Positions 26,277 to 38,460 of a stretch of 64,000 nt of DNA are shown here, one piece after another. Location: positions 1,075,752 through 1,139,751 of the forward strand of contig VWZW01006279.1 in NCBI GenBank assembly GCA_013397115.1, given 5' to 3'. A program made the translations under genes and the position numbers. Each line of letters starts with the position of its first letter. The first letter of the stretch is position 1. This stretch comes from Edolisoma coerulescens. Lineage: Eukaryota; Chordata; Aves; Passeriformes; Campephagidae. The notes beneath the pieces are model-generated. The model saw nothing but the letters and a program-made list of their open reading frames with translations, ran no database searches and was not told where the DNA came from.

Positions 26277-29200
26277 GCCAATTCACAGAAAACAGCAGAG
26301 GTTACATTCTTTTTAGTGAAGGCTAAGAAAAGACTGCTTCTCATGAAATAAAAATGTCAGTGATTTTGAAAATTGCTTCAAAATGATGTGAACATTTAAA
26401 GTAAAGTAATGGGGAAACATTTCTTGTGAAAGATGAAAAAAGAATGAGTGACAATTTTCCAGTAATGCTGTTTCAGTGACAAAAATGGTGTGGGGACTGT
26501 TTTAAAGACAAATGTGTACTGGGTGTGTGGGGAGGGAAAACCTTCTCTGTGATGCAGAGTCGAGTTGTGTGGTTGCTTTGCGTGCTGATGCATGTAGCAT
26601 AATACCTTTAGAGATGTATTATCATCATGTATCTGAGTTAAGTGGATCTAGCTGCCTGTTGTACAGTGGTTTTCTAAGCCTGTCTAAGCCACTATACTGA
26701 ATGAGTAACTCATGTGCAAGCTCTGGATTGCAAAGAATCCCAGACTTTTGAAAACTTCTAGGTCTGGCCTGGGCAAACATCCTTGTGGATTTGTGATCTC
26801 CCACAAGAAGTTTCCTGTATGTGCTGGTATCTGTTGGAGGAGGTAAAAATGGGTTGACATTTATTCCAGAAGTAAGGTATGAGGACCAGAAGATTTTCAA
26901 CCTCTGACATCAGTAGTCTGATGGGTAAAGCAAAACAAGACATTCTCTTACATAAAGATATGACATAGCGGGTGTCATCTGCTACAACAGGTGATGTACT
27001 TTATGTGTTGTGTATGATGCACCATCCTCCTACCAAGCAGCCCTCCTTGTAGGAGTGTGTGTGTTATTTTTACTCTGTGGTGATATGAAAAGTAATGGTC
27101 TCAGTGGCAGGTAAGCATTAAATGCCTGTGTTCAGGTCAGAGTTAAACTTGTAGTGGCTGTACTTGTAAAAGTAAAACACAAGAGCAAAGAGTGAAGTGA
27201 TTTCCAGAGGAAGCCTTGTGATGTTCTCAGCAGCTTTAGTGATGAAGCAATTGCTGTAGGTTAAAACAGTTGCTAAAATTATGAACGTATAGATGTCATT
27301 TTGAAAAAAAACTAAGACAAAAGAAGAGGCCTAGGAGGCATTTTATTTGGTAATGGAGGAAACACAAGGAGGTAGCTCTTTGGCTGCCATGAAGGGGCAA
27401 AATGTGTACCTGTAAAAGTTAGTGAAAGTTGTTGTCTTGTTGATTTCAGTGGGAAGGAAGATCATCCCCAAGATCAGGCAATTAATGTTGGCACCAAAAA
27501 TGGTTTGAATGATGAGCCTTCCTGTAAGTGATGAATGTAGAATGGCTGGCTAATGATTAATGCATAGTTCATATTAATAAATCATATTAATTGTTCTTTT
27601 CTTCTCTTCCTTTGTGTTTTATTTCTCCCTGTATATAAAAACCACTCTATACGGGTCCGAAACCAAAACAATATCTAAGAAGAGACTATTATGCTTAGGT
27701 CCAAAAAACATTAAAGGAGATTTAGACCAAAATTTCATATTCCTTGTAAAACTACCAATCTGAATTAGGTGGATATTTGAGAATATTGAGAGTGTTGGAC
27801 TACAAGCTGGATGTTCACCAGTCTGGTTTTCTAATGTGTGGCTTTTGTATTTCATATTGCTACACGACATTGCGATATTTACAGCCATTTTTTGCTATGG
27901 ATATGACCCGTGTTCCAAGGGGACATGAAATTGAGGTAAACATGAAAAACTGGATCTTAAATAAGTAAATAAAATAAATACAGAAGATGAGCATATTTTC
28001 CAGAATTTTCCTGAAACTGTAAAAAAGATAACAGCAAAAGCTAGGACAAAAGTAGAAGAGGTATTTATGAACAGATAGTGTAAAATTGAATAGAGTAATA
28101 AGCTACTTGAAAAAAGTCTGAAGATTTGTATATTCATCCGACCCCTGAATCAGGGAAATGCTTTAGCATGTCCTTCTCCCCTGAATTGTGAGGGTGGCAT
28201 GTGAGCAAACCCTTCATATAATCCTTTGTTTTGGAAGTTCAGCATCTGCTGAGTACTCTTCTGAAACTCATAAAAGCACAAGGGCCACCTCTTGGGAAAA
28301 AGGAGGGTAAGGTAATTGCCGTGTTAGCCTGCAGTGACCTCAGATTTGTTCCTGTTTGTCCTCAGCCTCCTGAGAGAAACTATGCAAAGAGATTACCCTC
28401 TTTCCTGCTTGTACTAACAGTGGGTGAATAGCCCTGCCTTCGTCCCTCAAGTATTTTGAAGATGGTTGTTGGGCATCAGGCACTTGATATTTCTGTCCTT
28501 GAAGATTATTTCCTTATATCAACTACCATGGTAACACCGAAAAGACAACTTGAAAACCTGGTTTTCATCAGCAAACATTCCAGAGGGCTGCAAAATATGC
28601 ACGAAGTCTTCAAGCTGTTCCTTGTGTCCAATTTTACACAAAGTGAAGATACTCAGATTATTAAGACCTGCTTACCTGAGCAGGATGTTGCAGGGTTAAG
28701 ACTTTAGTCCACTCCTAACATTTGCAGCTGCTTTGTTTTTAGTTCTGTACAGCTCCCTTTAGTGGATATCCCAAACTGCCTGTGAGTTTCAGGCATGAAG
28801 TCTACAATATTTGTAAATTGAGATACTAATAAAACCAGAAAGAGGCAGATTAGAGTGTCTGATTCAGAACATATTTTCACCACATTTTTTTACTCCTTTA
28901 TTAAGGAAAAGTGTCATAGTGGAACCTGAAGCCCAGGCCACATTATAGGTTTTAAAGTGGGTCTTTTTTATTGTTGTTTTTTTGCCATCTCTGTGAGGGC
29001 AAATCTGGAGATTCTATCTCCAGCAATCCTATTAATTCTAATTCTACAAAAAATTAAGAAAGCTTTTTAAGGAGGTACTTAATGATAAAACAGATGAAAA
29101 CAAGCAAACTGTGGCCATTTCCTGGACATCTGATTCATTAAAGTAATATCCAGGTTTGGAAGTTCAAGAGGAAAATTTCAAAGGGTAATAAGAATTCCAT

Positions 29201-32200
29201 GGGAAAAAAAATGTCTAATGTCTGAATAATTTTCCCTGTGTCCTTTAAGCTCTTACTTCTCACAAGGAGTCTCCCATTCAAGGCCAAATAACACTTCATT
29301 CTTATTAATCTTTGGCATTTGGGAAGGTTACAACTGGAGGCAGCAAAATGACGTCCTTAAAACCATAAAGACCTATGGTATTCATAGTGATGAAGCATTA
29401 TTGGATAAAGTAATTCAGATTTTTCACTACTGACTTTTCCCTGACACTGTCTCTTGATAATACGTTGACTACTGAAACTACCTTGCTGAAGGTGGTACTG
29501 AGGTGGTCTTGGGCAGGTAGCAAAGTACCCAATCATGTCTTGAGGCTGATAGAGAGTAGTGGGCTACTTTTTCAGCAAGGGTGATGGTGATCTCAGCAAA
29601 TTTATGAGTTTGCTGACACTGTCAGTAAATATCACTTCTGTGTTATCCAGAAGGAGGAGCAACATAGAATCTGTAAATAGATTTTTTTGTTGTTGTTGTT
29701 TATCTTACTCTTTTTCCTTGTTGGCTCTGAAGTCAACCTTTAAGTTGTTAGAATTAATTAATCTAATTAATTTGTGTTATTTAACTTTATATGATTTTAC
29801 TGCTTTCAAAATAGACATTATTTTAAATGTGTTCTGAGAAAGAAATCAGCACCCTGAATTATTTGTTGCAAATAAATTATACAAGAAACAACCTACTTTC
29901 TATTGTTTGCAGATCAAGCCTGTTATCACTGTGTTGGTTGTAAGCAATAGGTGCATCTGTTTTGGTCTATGGATTATTCATGACAGGTTCACTTCAGCAA
30001 GACAATGGTTGTGATATATAATAGATTATCCAGTTCATATTCATTCTTTCCCTGTTTCCTCATTGGGTGACTGCAACTTTTTTTGAAGAAATGAATATTT
30101 GTGAAATAATCACGAGCCAGAAATATTTCGCAAATGACCTGGTAATTATCTGCACACAATGAATAATGCAACTCGGTGAATAATATCAGAGCTAACTTGT
30201 TTAATGGTCTAGTTCTGAATTAGTTCACTGTTTGACCAGATCTACTTACTTTATCCAACTAGTATGGAATGCAGATTGATTCTCTTTTCTCCCTCGCTGG
30301 CTCCACTGACTCTGACAGAAGTCTGATTCCCTGATCTGAGATGTACATGATGAGAGGCATGTTCTCTGCATGCAGCTGCCGAACATACTGGATGCAACAC
30401 TCCATACTGGATACTGTGTTTATGCTCTTCTAGGGCAGTAATGACAGCTGAGACCAGCTCAAATCTTGCCCTAATATCACAATGTTATCCCAGAGCTCAG
30501 TTATGTAGACTAGTTTACATGCAATGTTAATTTAAAAGAACATGAACAAATATCCCAAAGGGTTTTGGTCTGTTAAGTATTAGTTCTTATTGACTAAAGT
30601 GCTGACATGGCACACGAATGACCCACTAGATTCTATTTGACCCACCAGTTAACACTTGAGATTTGAAGAATTTGAAGTTGTCTACTTTCTTGGCAGTTAC
30701 CCCACAAGACTGAGATTTTAGAAAGCTTCTTGGTGAGAAAAACGTAAGCAATGGTTATATGAGAAGTGCCTGTCATGAAAAGTCTTCAAGATTTTGGCTC
30801 GGTGGTCAGAAAACAAACCCGTTTCCTGTGAGTTTAGCAACTCTGTCATGAATTATCTCAGTTTGTTTAACACAGTTTTCAAAGGTGTGTTTTTTGTTAA
30901 TACTGTGTATGATAAGTGCTACAATGTTCCTGACAGCTTGGATAAGAAGTGATGAACACAGTGAATGAGCTCCATCAAATAAGGCCAGGAATTATGTCTG
31001 TTCTAGTAATGTCAGCTTGTCTTAATACTGCATTACTTGGCACTATACCTATATCACATTTCATAGCTTTCTTTGCCTCTCCAATCCCTGTCCCCAGTCA
31101 GGTTGTCTTCTGACACCTACATTTCTGTCACATTTCTGTATTCCTCTTGGTAGAATCCAAAGGAATGGCAGAGCTGTTGAGGTATGAGATAGATGATCAA
31201 GTTACAGCATTTCTCAAGTTTGTTCCCTGTCAAAGCTTCATCTTTTGGAGATTTGCGATAGATCTGCTTCTCTTTATTCTTTCTTTTTTTCATCATTTCT
31301 TGGCAAGTCACTTGTTTTCCAGTGAAAGCTGTTGCCTTTACTGTAAATGACCATTCAGAACTTTGAGCACAGCAAGAATAATGTGTCTGTTTGGCTAGAA
31401 GACATGAGCTTGGGGATAATCTTCTTCCTCTTCTCGTACAAAGAGATCTGTTAATGAGCCAGCACATTACTCAAATGCTGGCAGCAGAGAGCCTGCATTT
31501 TAGAATGAGATCTAACTTTAAAAATATCCATCAACTCGACAATGTGTCAGGTAACTGTACCTCATGGCAAATAAAAGTCCAATTTGCTAGGTCATGAAGA
31601 ATTAATTATTTTAACACAGATTGTTCTGTAATTTCTATAGTGGTTTTTTAAACACAAAGTAAAATCTCTTGCAGCTTTCCTGCATTACTCTTCAAAATAC
31701 TATTTCTGGAAGGGAAAAATTCAGTTTTGTTCTATCTTTTGTGAACTACAGTAGAATTTTTTTTAATCTCCCAAATGGACTAGGTCTGAATATTAGCAGC
31801 CTCACTGCTTATTTTTTCATGCGCGTATGGCAGGAGCACAGGCTTTGATATAAAACTGAAGAAACTTTCCACAATTTATATGATCCCCTGTCTGTGAACT
31901 AATTTCACTTGCTAGATCTTATCCACTGATACTGAGCTGTTTTAAGGTCCTTGTCAGTGCCGGGAGCTGTTTAAATAAATGCATCTCTTTGTTTAGACAA
32001 TAGGACAGAAGTAGCTTGTACAGTTTGGTATATATTTCAGAAGGAGGGTGTTCATTTGATTTATATCCACAGCTGTACATGAACATCTTCATATGACTGT
32101 CCCTGCCGATTGGGACAAGGACAGTAGAGAATCCACAGGAACTACAGTGGTTGTCTTTTGGAATTTGAGGAATATTTTTACTAATTTAAGTAAACTGTCT

Positions 32201-32352
32201 TGATTTTTGCTGGTTTTAATAATGGGTATCGTATTTCAGATAAATTGCCTATCTCAGCTGCATGTGCATTCTACATCAAGAAGGCAAGGAACATTTTCCT
32301 TTTGTCAAGAGCCATATGAGGGGCAGAAGAGTCATGGAGGGATCCTCAGGGC

Positions 32353-32395
32353 ATTACTCTAAATTTTCTGAATTTCTAAATTACTCTAAATTTTC
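32353..32395. repeat. Spaced 16-base direct repeat
   Basis: ATTACTCTAAATTTTC occurs at 32353-32368 and again, identical, at 32380-32395. The period is 27 bases, and the intervening sequence is related AT-rich material (AATTTCTAA). It looks like a small local duplication. Confidence 0.75.
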
Positions 32396-33598
32396 ATTTT
32401 CAGATAAAGCACTGAATGAGACAGTGCTCTTATTCAGGTACCAAGTGAGATGGCAATCCAAGCAGGGCCGAGAGAGGCGGTCCCAAAAATCAGGAGGTCA
32501 CTTTACTGTTAATGGCATTTTATGCAGCTTTTCCTTCACAGTTTAGCCCATCTCCTTCTGTTATGAAGGTAAGACAGAAGTGCTTCTGTAGCCTAAATGG
32601 AGTTTCTCTTCCGCTACCTCTGAGCTGTGTCATTCATATATCGCCATGCAGCACAGGTTCTGCCACCCCAGAAAGAGATTCAGTGTTTGTGTTAGCAGCC
32701 AGAAAGAGTCCAGGCTTCCATTGACAATTCAAATGGATCTTCTGGTTGGAGAACCTCCCAACACAGCTGAAAGAGTCATCTTTTATCTGAGCTGAAATCC
32801 TGTTCTCTTTGAATATGACTGTTCTGACTGCTGCAAAGTCCTTGCTGTTTTGGCATTCTTCCTGATGTTTTTATGATACTTATTTTAACATACTGCGCAT
32901 TTTTCATTCTGGGACAGTGTTCAAAAATTTGCCTATAAATGCCACTTCAACTGAGTGAATGCTGCTTTTTATCACTGAATTGCTAAAGGCATTACTGGTG
33001 TTTTTCCGGACCACTGCTTTAGTTTGTTGATGTTGAAACCAATTTGAGCACAGGCACAACGGGTTAACATCTTCCTGCTTGTTTGCGTAGTGATTGATTG
33101 TTTGTGAGACCAACCTGTAGCAGGCAACAGAATACAGACATTTTATAAGAGAGACACAAAAAGACCTGCACACATTTATGAGAGGAGCATTCTAGGCACA
33201 GAGAGAAGAAAGACAGAAAAAAAAAAAGAAAAACTATGTATATTGTCTGGTGAAATACAAAGGAACAGGATTAACATTCATTTTCCCATTTCATGCCCTC
33301 CACAATTTTTCACTGGGCTGCTTCTTGTTATATGGGAAAGGCCTCTGTTTCAAGGTGCCTTGATAAGGGGTGCACAACCTTCAATGCACTCAGCTGGGAT
33401 ACAGAGTCCAGGAGCCTCAAGGACGGGGTGGCAGGAAAGGAGGCAGTTCACACCCATGTTGTACTGTGAACAGAGTAGTACTGGACCATTGCATGGCTCA
33501 TTGCTATTTCTGCTTTTACAAATGAAAAATAAATAGCAACAGTCTTCTCTTTGGTCCCTTTAATTTCATCTCCTTTCCAGATTAGCTGTACTGAACAG

Positions 33599-33697
33599 TC
33601 ATAGAATCACAGAATGGTTTGGGTTGGAAATAACCTTAAAGATCATCCAGTTCCAACCCATCTGCCCTGGGTAGGGACACCTTCTACGAGACCAGGT
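33599..33697 (-). mobile_element. CR1 LINE 3' tail fragment
   Basis: The plus strand begins TCATAGAATCACAGAATGG, the reverse complement of the CR1 3' end with its ATTCTGTG-type terminal repeats. It then follows the familiar antisense CR1 tail: TTTGGGTTGGAA, AGATCATCCAGTTCCAACCC, and GGGACACCTTCTACGAGACC. Similarity stops at about 33697, so this is a severely 5'-truncated insertion of about 99 bp. It is close to the bird CR1 consensus as I remember it, which suggests a relatively recent copy. CR1 lacks a poly-A tail and usually leaves no clear target duplication, and I see none here. Confidence 0.93.
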
Positions 33698-33794
33698 GGA
33701 GGAAAGGAGGCAACATAAGCTCCTCTGACCATCTATTAGAGGCACCTGGGTAGCACAGGAGAATCAATCCCCTTGCTTCACAGTGGGAGCCTGT

Positions 33795-33820
33795 CAGTGA
33801 GATTAGTCCAGTGAGATTAG
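33795..33820. repeat. 14-base tandem duplication
   Basis: CAGTGAGATTAG starts at 33795 and again at 33809, separated by TC. This is a simple two-copy local duplication. Confidence 0.75.
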
Positions 33821-36666
33821 GAACAGCAAGTCTGGTCCCTGACAGCTGTAGTTCATGCCAAGGTTGTCTTCAACCCCAGGGGCTGCTGAGATTTTCTTTA
33901 CAAGCTACTGTATGGAAAGCCTCATCACAAAAATCCCTCTTTGTTTTTCAGCTAGATCAAGCAGATATTTTAATTAAAAACTACCAGTGGCAGTACATAG
34001 TAGGGCACTAGGAACCCTTTCTCTGTGGCAGTTTCTCAGCACAAATGATTCTGTGTGGTTGTGGTCACATGTTTGATTGACTTGGTTCCCAAGCTGATGT
34101 TCACAGTGCTGTATTCATCTTGTTCAGATGGCTGTGACATGCTGCCTGAATCCACTGATGCTGACAGTGAATGTGAGGAGAACCAGACAGTTGACAGCAT
34201 CTCCATTTTTCAGAGCTGTTGCAGGATGATCTGTCACATGATGCTAGGCCACAGCCTGTCATTTATACAGCTACAGCTGTAATGTGGGTAAAATGAGCAG
34301 AAATGAGAGAGAAGTGACAAGAGGGGAGAAAAAAAAAAGGGGGAGGTGTTGACACTATTTTGCACAAGCATATTTTATTTGAATGAAGACTATATTCATC
34401 CTACATCTCAGGGCTACCTGCTATTTCTGTGGGTTGGAACAGCATTGACAGCCCATCCTTGCCTGCTGTTTGGGGAAATGTGTCTGCCGAGGGCAGGCAT
34501 TGGAGACCCTTTGGGCTGGTCCTGTGCCCCATCCATTATGCCTGCTAGAGAAGCATTTCTCAGTGTTGCTTGGAATGCAAAAGCAATCAGCCAGAAATGC
34601 AGGGGATTAAAAAAAATTCTCTTGAGCTAAATAACTGTATGCTCAAGCTGGGACCTGTAATAACCTTATATATTTTATAAGAGGTGTAGATGAGGGAGAG
34701 CCCTAAGGATGCATTCAATGCTGCTATTGAGCACCTAAGATGGATATGTGGACCTCTTCTGGAACGATATTAATAGGTGACTCAAGTCTCCCTTCGAGGT
34801 CAAGCATATCATCTCTGTGCAGTTACTGGGGAGACCAGCGTGGGGAACAAGTAACTGTGTTTACAGTTCTTTACCTGGATTTTCTCTACTGAATCAACTA
34901 ATGCTGTTCCTTGTTTTGCTGGTCTTCCTTGTAATTTGGAAAGAATAATTCTTGTAGCTCTGGACTCTCTGGAGCCATCTAAGGAAAATGTTATGTTGTA
35001 AGGACAGTATTCAGAAATGTCTTCTACCTGGTGACTGCCTGTTTGCCCACTTGTTCCCGTGTGATCCCTGAAACAGGAGGTTGAATCCTGTTGTCAAGCA
35101 GTGTGGCATGAGCTGGGCTGTCCCAGGCTTTGTGTTAGGAATTGTGAGGCTGAATGGTATCTTGTGAGCCCCAGCTGACCCCCTACTTCACTTTTTTTTC
35201 TAGCACGCATTATAAATTGCTGGTGGTCTAAATGTGTAGGGAATGTGATATGCACAGGCTGCCATGCTGGGGGCTTAGGAGAGAAACAGCAAAGCTCCTG
35301 CCCATTCCTCTCATTCTCTGATCACCTTCTCACGGGTGAGTGGAAAGTCAATGGCACTCAGCTTACTTGTCTCTGGTTATGGAGGTCAAGCAGCCTGTGG
35401 ACAGGGGGGTGTGTGTGTGTAAGGAAGGTTGTTCCTGTGCATCTTTAAAGCCTTGCTTGGCTCTGTCAGTCATATTCTTGTGCCTAACATGGGTTAAAAA
35501 GAAAGCCCCATGATGTCTTTGGTACTTCTGTGACAAATGTTACATTTTTCTTAGTATCACATACTTCTGTTGAGATGACTGGAGCACCGCACTTGACAAG
35601 GATGAATTATTTACAGCAGACCGACAACCATTTATTCTGTGGTACCATCTGCCATAAAGATCACGTTTTTGTCTTAGCAGTTTTCTCCCTTTGTTATTCT
35701 TTGAAAGGATATTTGAAGATGTGGAAGCAGTGAGGAATGGATAACCACCTCTGGGCCATGGTTTCAGTGGTGTGTTCAGATGCTTCTGGACAACAGTGTT
35801 AAAGGTTAAATGCTCTTGGCATTTGATTGGAAAAACTCTAGCAAAGGTGAAGTGAATGATGCAAGCCTAGCGTGAGCTTTAACTGTTTAGGATGTTTCCC
35901 ATGTGCATCCTTTGCTGGTCTCCTTGGTATAAGGGTCATGTTGTGGGCAAGGAGGAGGTGTGACTGGAGCAGAACTGGCAGATGGTCCCTTGAAGGTCGT
36001 TTCTTGTTGCTATCTCCTGTAGTGCTGCCATATGCTGTGCAGGGGGATGTTTCCTTCCTCTTCATGGAGTGTAAACTCATCAAAACAGCAAGTGCAGCAT
36101 GCCATCAACTCTTGGCTCTTGAAGTTTCTGAATAGGTCTGTGGCTTTAAGACATTTTTAGTATGTTGTCAAAGAGTATATAGAACAAGCATTTTTGAAAA
36201 GAAATTTTTAAAAATATGTCCATTATGGAGGTGGAGGTTTTATTTTAATGATTTAACATTTTTCTCCTGAAATTGTCTTTCTGCCAATAAAAATTTTTAT
36301 TTTTATTTGTTTTCCCCTAAGACCTTTCCTAGTAACCTGTGAACATCCAGAGCATGGACAGTACTATGAAAGAAATTTGGGGGGATTGAATGCTACCACT
36401 GCTTCTGCAATCATAGCTGCTCCTCTCAGCTGCTGGTAACAGCACGTATTTCCAACAGAAAATACCTGAAGCAAACACCCACAGCAACTGAGGGGTAAGA
36501 AGTGCATCAAACAGAAGTTGTTATTTATGTCTTGAATTAAGTTAGTATTTCTGAGCTGCTTGAGCAAATTTAACTCCATTTTACAGTGGGGTCTTTCTAA
36601 ATCCGGGAGTGAAAGCACGTGCAAACCATTGTTGCTCTATATAGTATATGATCTTTAGATAATCTG

Positions 36667-36681
36667 CCCCCCCCCCCCCCC
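36667..36681. repeat. Homopolymer run of 15 C
   Basis: Fifteen consecutive C residues lie between AATCTG and a T-rich stretch. Long C runs are prone to sequencing and assembly length errors, so the exact length is uncertain. Confidence 0.9.
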
Positions 36682-38213
36682 TTTTATTTCGTTAGTTTTG
36701 ATTAATAACATCAGGAGAAGTTGTTTATCCTGAAAGAATAGACAAAGGCATACATGAGTTTGGAGAGGTACAAATCCTGGTACAATTTTTCAAGCAAATT
36801 TGTTACCAAGGTAAAGGGCAACAAGTCTGAGTAAAGCAGAAGAATCAGGATGTCTTTGCCCATTCAAATGACTTGAAGCCTCCTAGAAAGGGCTTGACTC
36901 TCTTAGTGTTATGCCACCTTATGCCACTGGAATTAGTGTTTAATATTACTCAGTTATCAGTCCCGGCCATGATCTGGTTGTCCCAGACAGTAACTATAAT
37001 ACTGAAATTTACAGCTCTTAAGAAGGAGGAAAAGTTTTGGTGAAGTGACTCAATCCACTGACCTAGAAATAAGGTAAAGATCCAAGAGTTTCTTGTTGCC
37101 AGGTCACCAAGGCTCAGAGTGATATAACTTTGCTTTATTTTACTCTTCTCTTTAGCTCCTTAGGCTTCATTGACATATCTGTGTCAGTCTGTTTACGGCT
37201 TGCTTTTAAAGCTATTTTTGAACACAGTAATGAGGTGAATAGCAATAGGTGGGTTTAGGATTGCAAGGACTGCACATGAAGTTAAAAAATCAGTTAGCAA
37301 ACAGTGATATTTGATACTACTATTTAAAGCTGTAATATTTACCTGTGGGTTGTAATTAACTACTACAGAATTACAGAATCAATTAGGTTGGAAAAGACCT
37401 CTGAGGTGATAGAGTCCAACTTACGACCAAACACCACCATGTTAACTAGGATATGGCACTGAGAGCCACGTCCAGTCTTTCCTTAAACACCTCCAGGGAT
37501 GGTGACTCCTCCACCTCCCATTCCAAAGTCTAATCACCTTTTCTGTGAAGAAATTGTTCCTAATGTCCAACCTAAACCTCCCCTGGCACAGCTTAAGACT
37601 ATGTCCTCTTGTCCTGTCTCTTGTTACCTGGGAGAAGAGACCTACCCCCACCTGGCTACACCCTACTTTCAGGCAGTTGTAGAGAGTGATAAGGTCCCTC
37701 CTGAGTCCCCTGTTCTCCAGACAAAAGACCTCCAACTCCCTCTGACACTCCTCATTCGACTCCTGCTACAGACCCTTCCCCATCTGTGTTGCCCTTCTCT
37801 GGACACGCTCTAGCACCTCAGTGTCCTTGAACTGAGGGGCCCAAAACTGAACACAGCACTGGAAGTGTGGCCTCACCAATGCCAAGTACAGGGGAAGAAT
37901 CACTTTCCTGGTCCTGCTGGCCACACTGTTGCTGATACAAGCCAGGATGCCATTGGCCTTTTGGCCACCTGGGCGTATGCTGGCTCATGTTCAGCCACTG
38001 TTGACCAGCACCCCCACGTCCTTTTCCACTGGGCAGATTTCCAGCCACCCTGTCTCCAACCTAGAGTGCTGCATGGGGCGGTTGTGGCCAAAGTGTACGA
38101 CCTGATACTTAGTCTTTTTGAACCTCATACTTTTGGTCCCAGCCCATTGTTCCAGCCTGTCCAGATCCCCCTGCAAAGCCCTCCTACCCTACAGCAGATC
38201 GACACTCCCACCT

Positions 38214-38460
38214 TTCCCAGTTTTGAGGCAATTTTAGGAGGAAACGCTCTGAAAGGAATGTCTCCTCTAAGGAAGACAGGTTTCTGCCCTCCCTTCCCCC
38301 TTTGTCCCCCCCCCCCCCTCCCCCATACAAAAGGAATTTCTAGGATGAAAGTGAAAAAACCTGTTTATATAACAAACAAACAGAACCCATTTTGGGGCAT
38401 GAAGCAGATGATAGCGGAATACAGTATTATCATAAAATCACCCCAAGACACCACCCACCT
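38214..38460. mobile_element. Insertion of ~233 bp inside CR1 with flanking near-repeat
   Basis: CR1 sequence runs continuously up to GACACTCCCACCT (38201-38213), stops, and resumes with TGGTGATACCTGCAAATTTG after a second, near-identical GACACCACCCACCT (38447-38460). The 13-14 base repeat looks like a target-site duplication, leaving an insert at 38214-38446. The insert has a pyrimidine block with C13 (38306-38318) and an A/C-rich block with AACAAACAAAC. It has no recognisable coding. I have an uncertain memory of similar sequence in songbird retrovirus-like LTRs. However, a 13-14 base duplication is longer than the 4-6 bases LTR elements make, and I see no clean TG...CA ends. It could be a truncated non-LTR or SINE-like insertion or a fragment of an unknown family. 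It must be younger than its CR1 host. Confidence 0.7.
38306..38318. repeat. Homopolymer run of 13 C inside the insertion
   Basis: Thirteen C followed by T and five more C, within the block inserted into CR1. Its length may be unreliable in the assembly. Confidence 0.9.

Larger units (their letters stand above)
22652..33598. other. Gene-free stretch
   Basis: No recognisable gene, RNA gene or transposon in about 11 kb. Minor structures are a perfect 10-bp hairpin (26253-26276), a 10-base direct repeat TCATATTAAT at 27569 and 27582, a spaced 16-base direct repeat at 32353 and 32380, a GTT-rich run near 29683 and an A-rich purine run at 33198-33234. Short open frames occur on both strands without family resemblance. 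Confidence 0.6.
33698..37363. other. Gene-free stretch between two CR1 copies
   Basis: No recognisable gene. It contains a 14-base tandem duplication (33795-33820), a short GT run near 35407, a 16-base AT palindrome (36286-36301) and a C15 run (36667-36681). Open frames are short and unremarkable. Confidence 0.6.
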
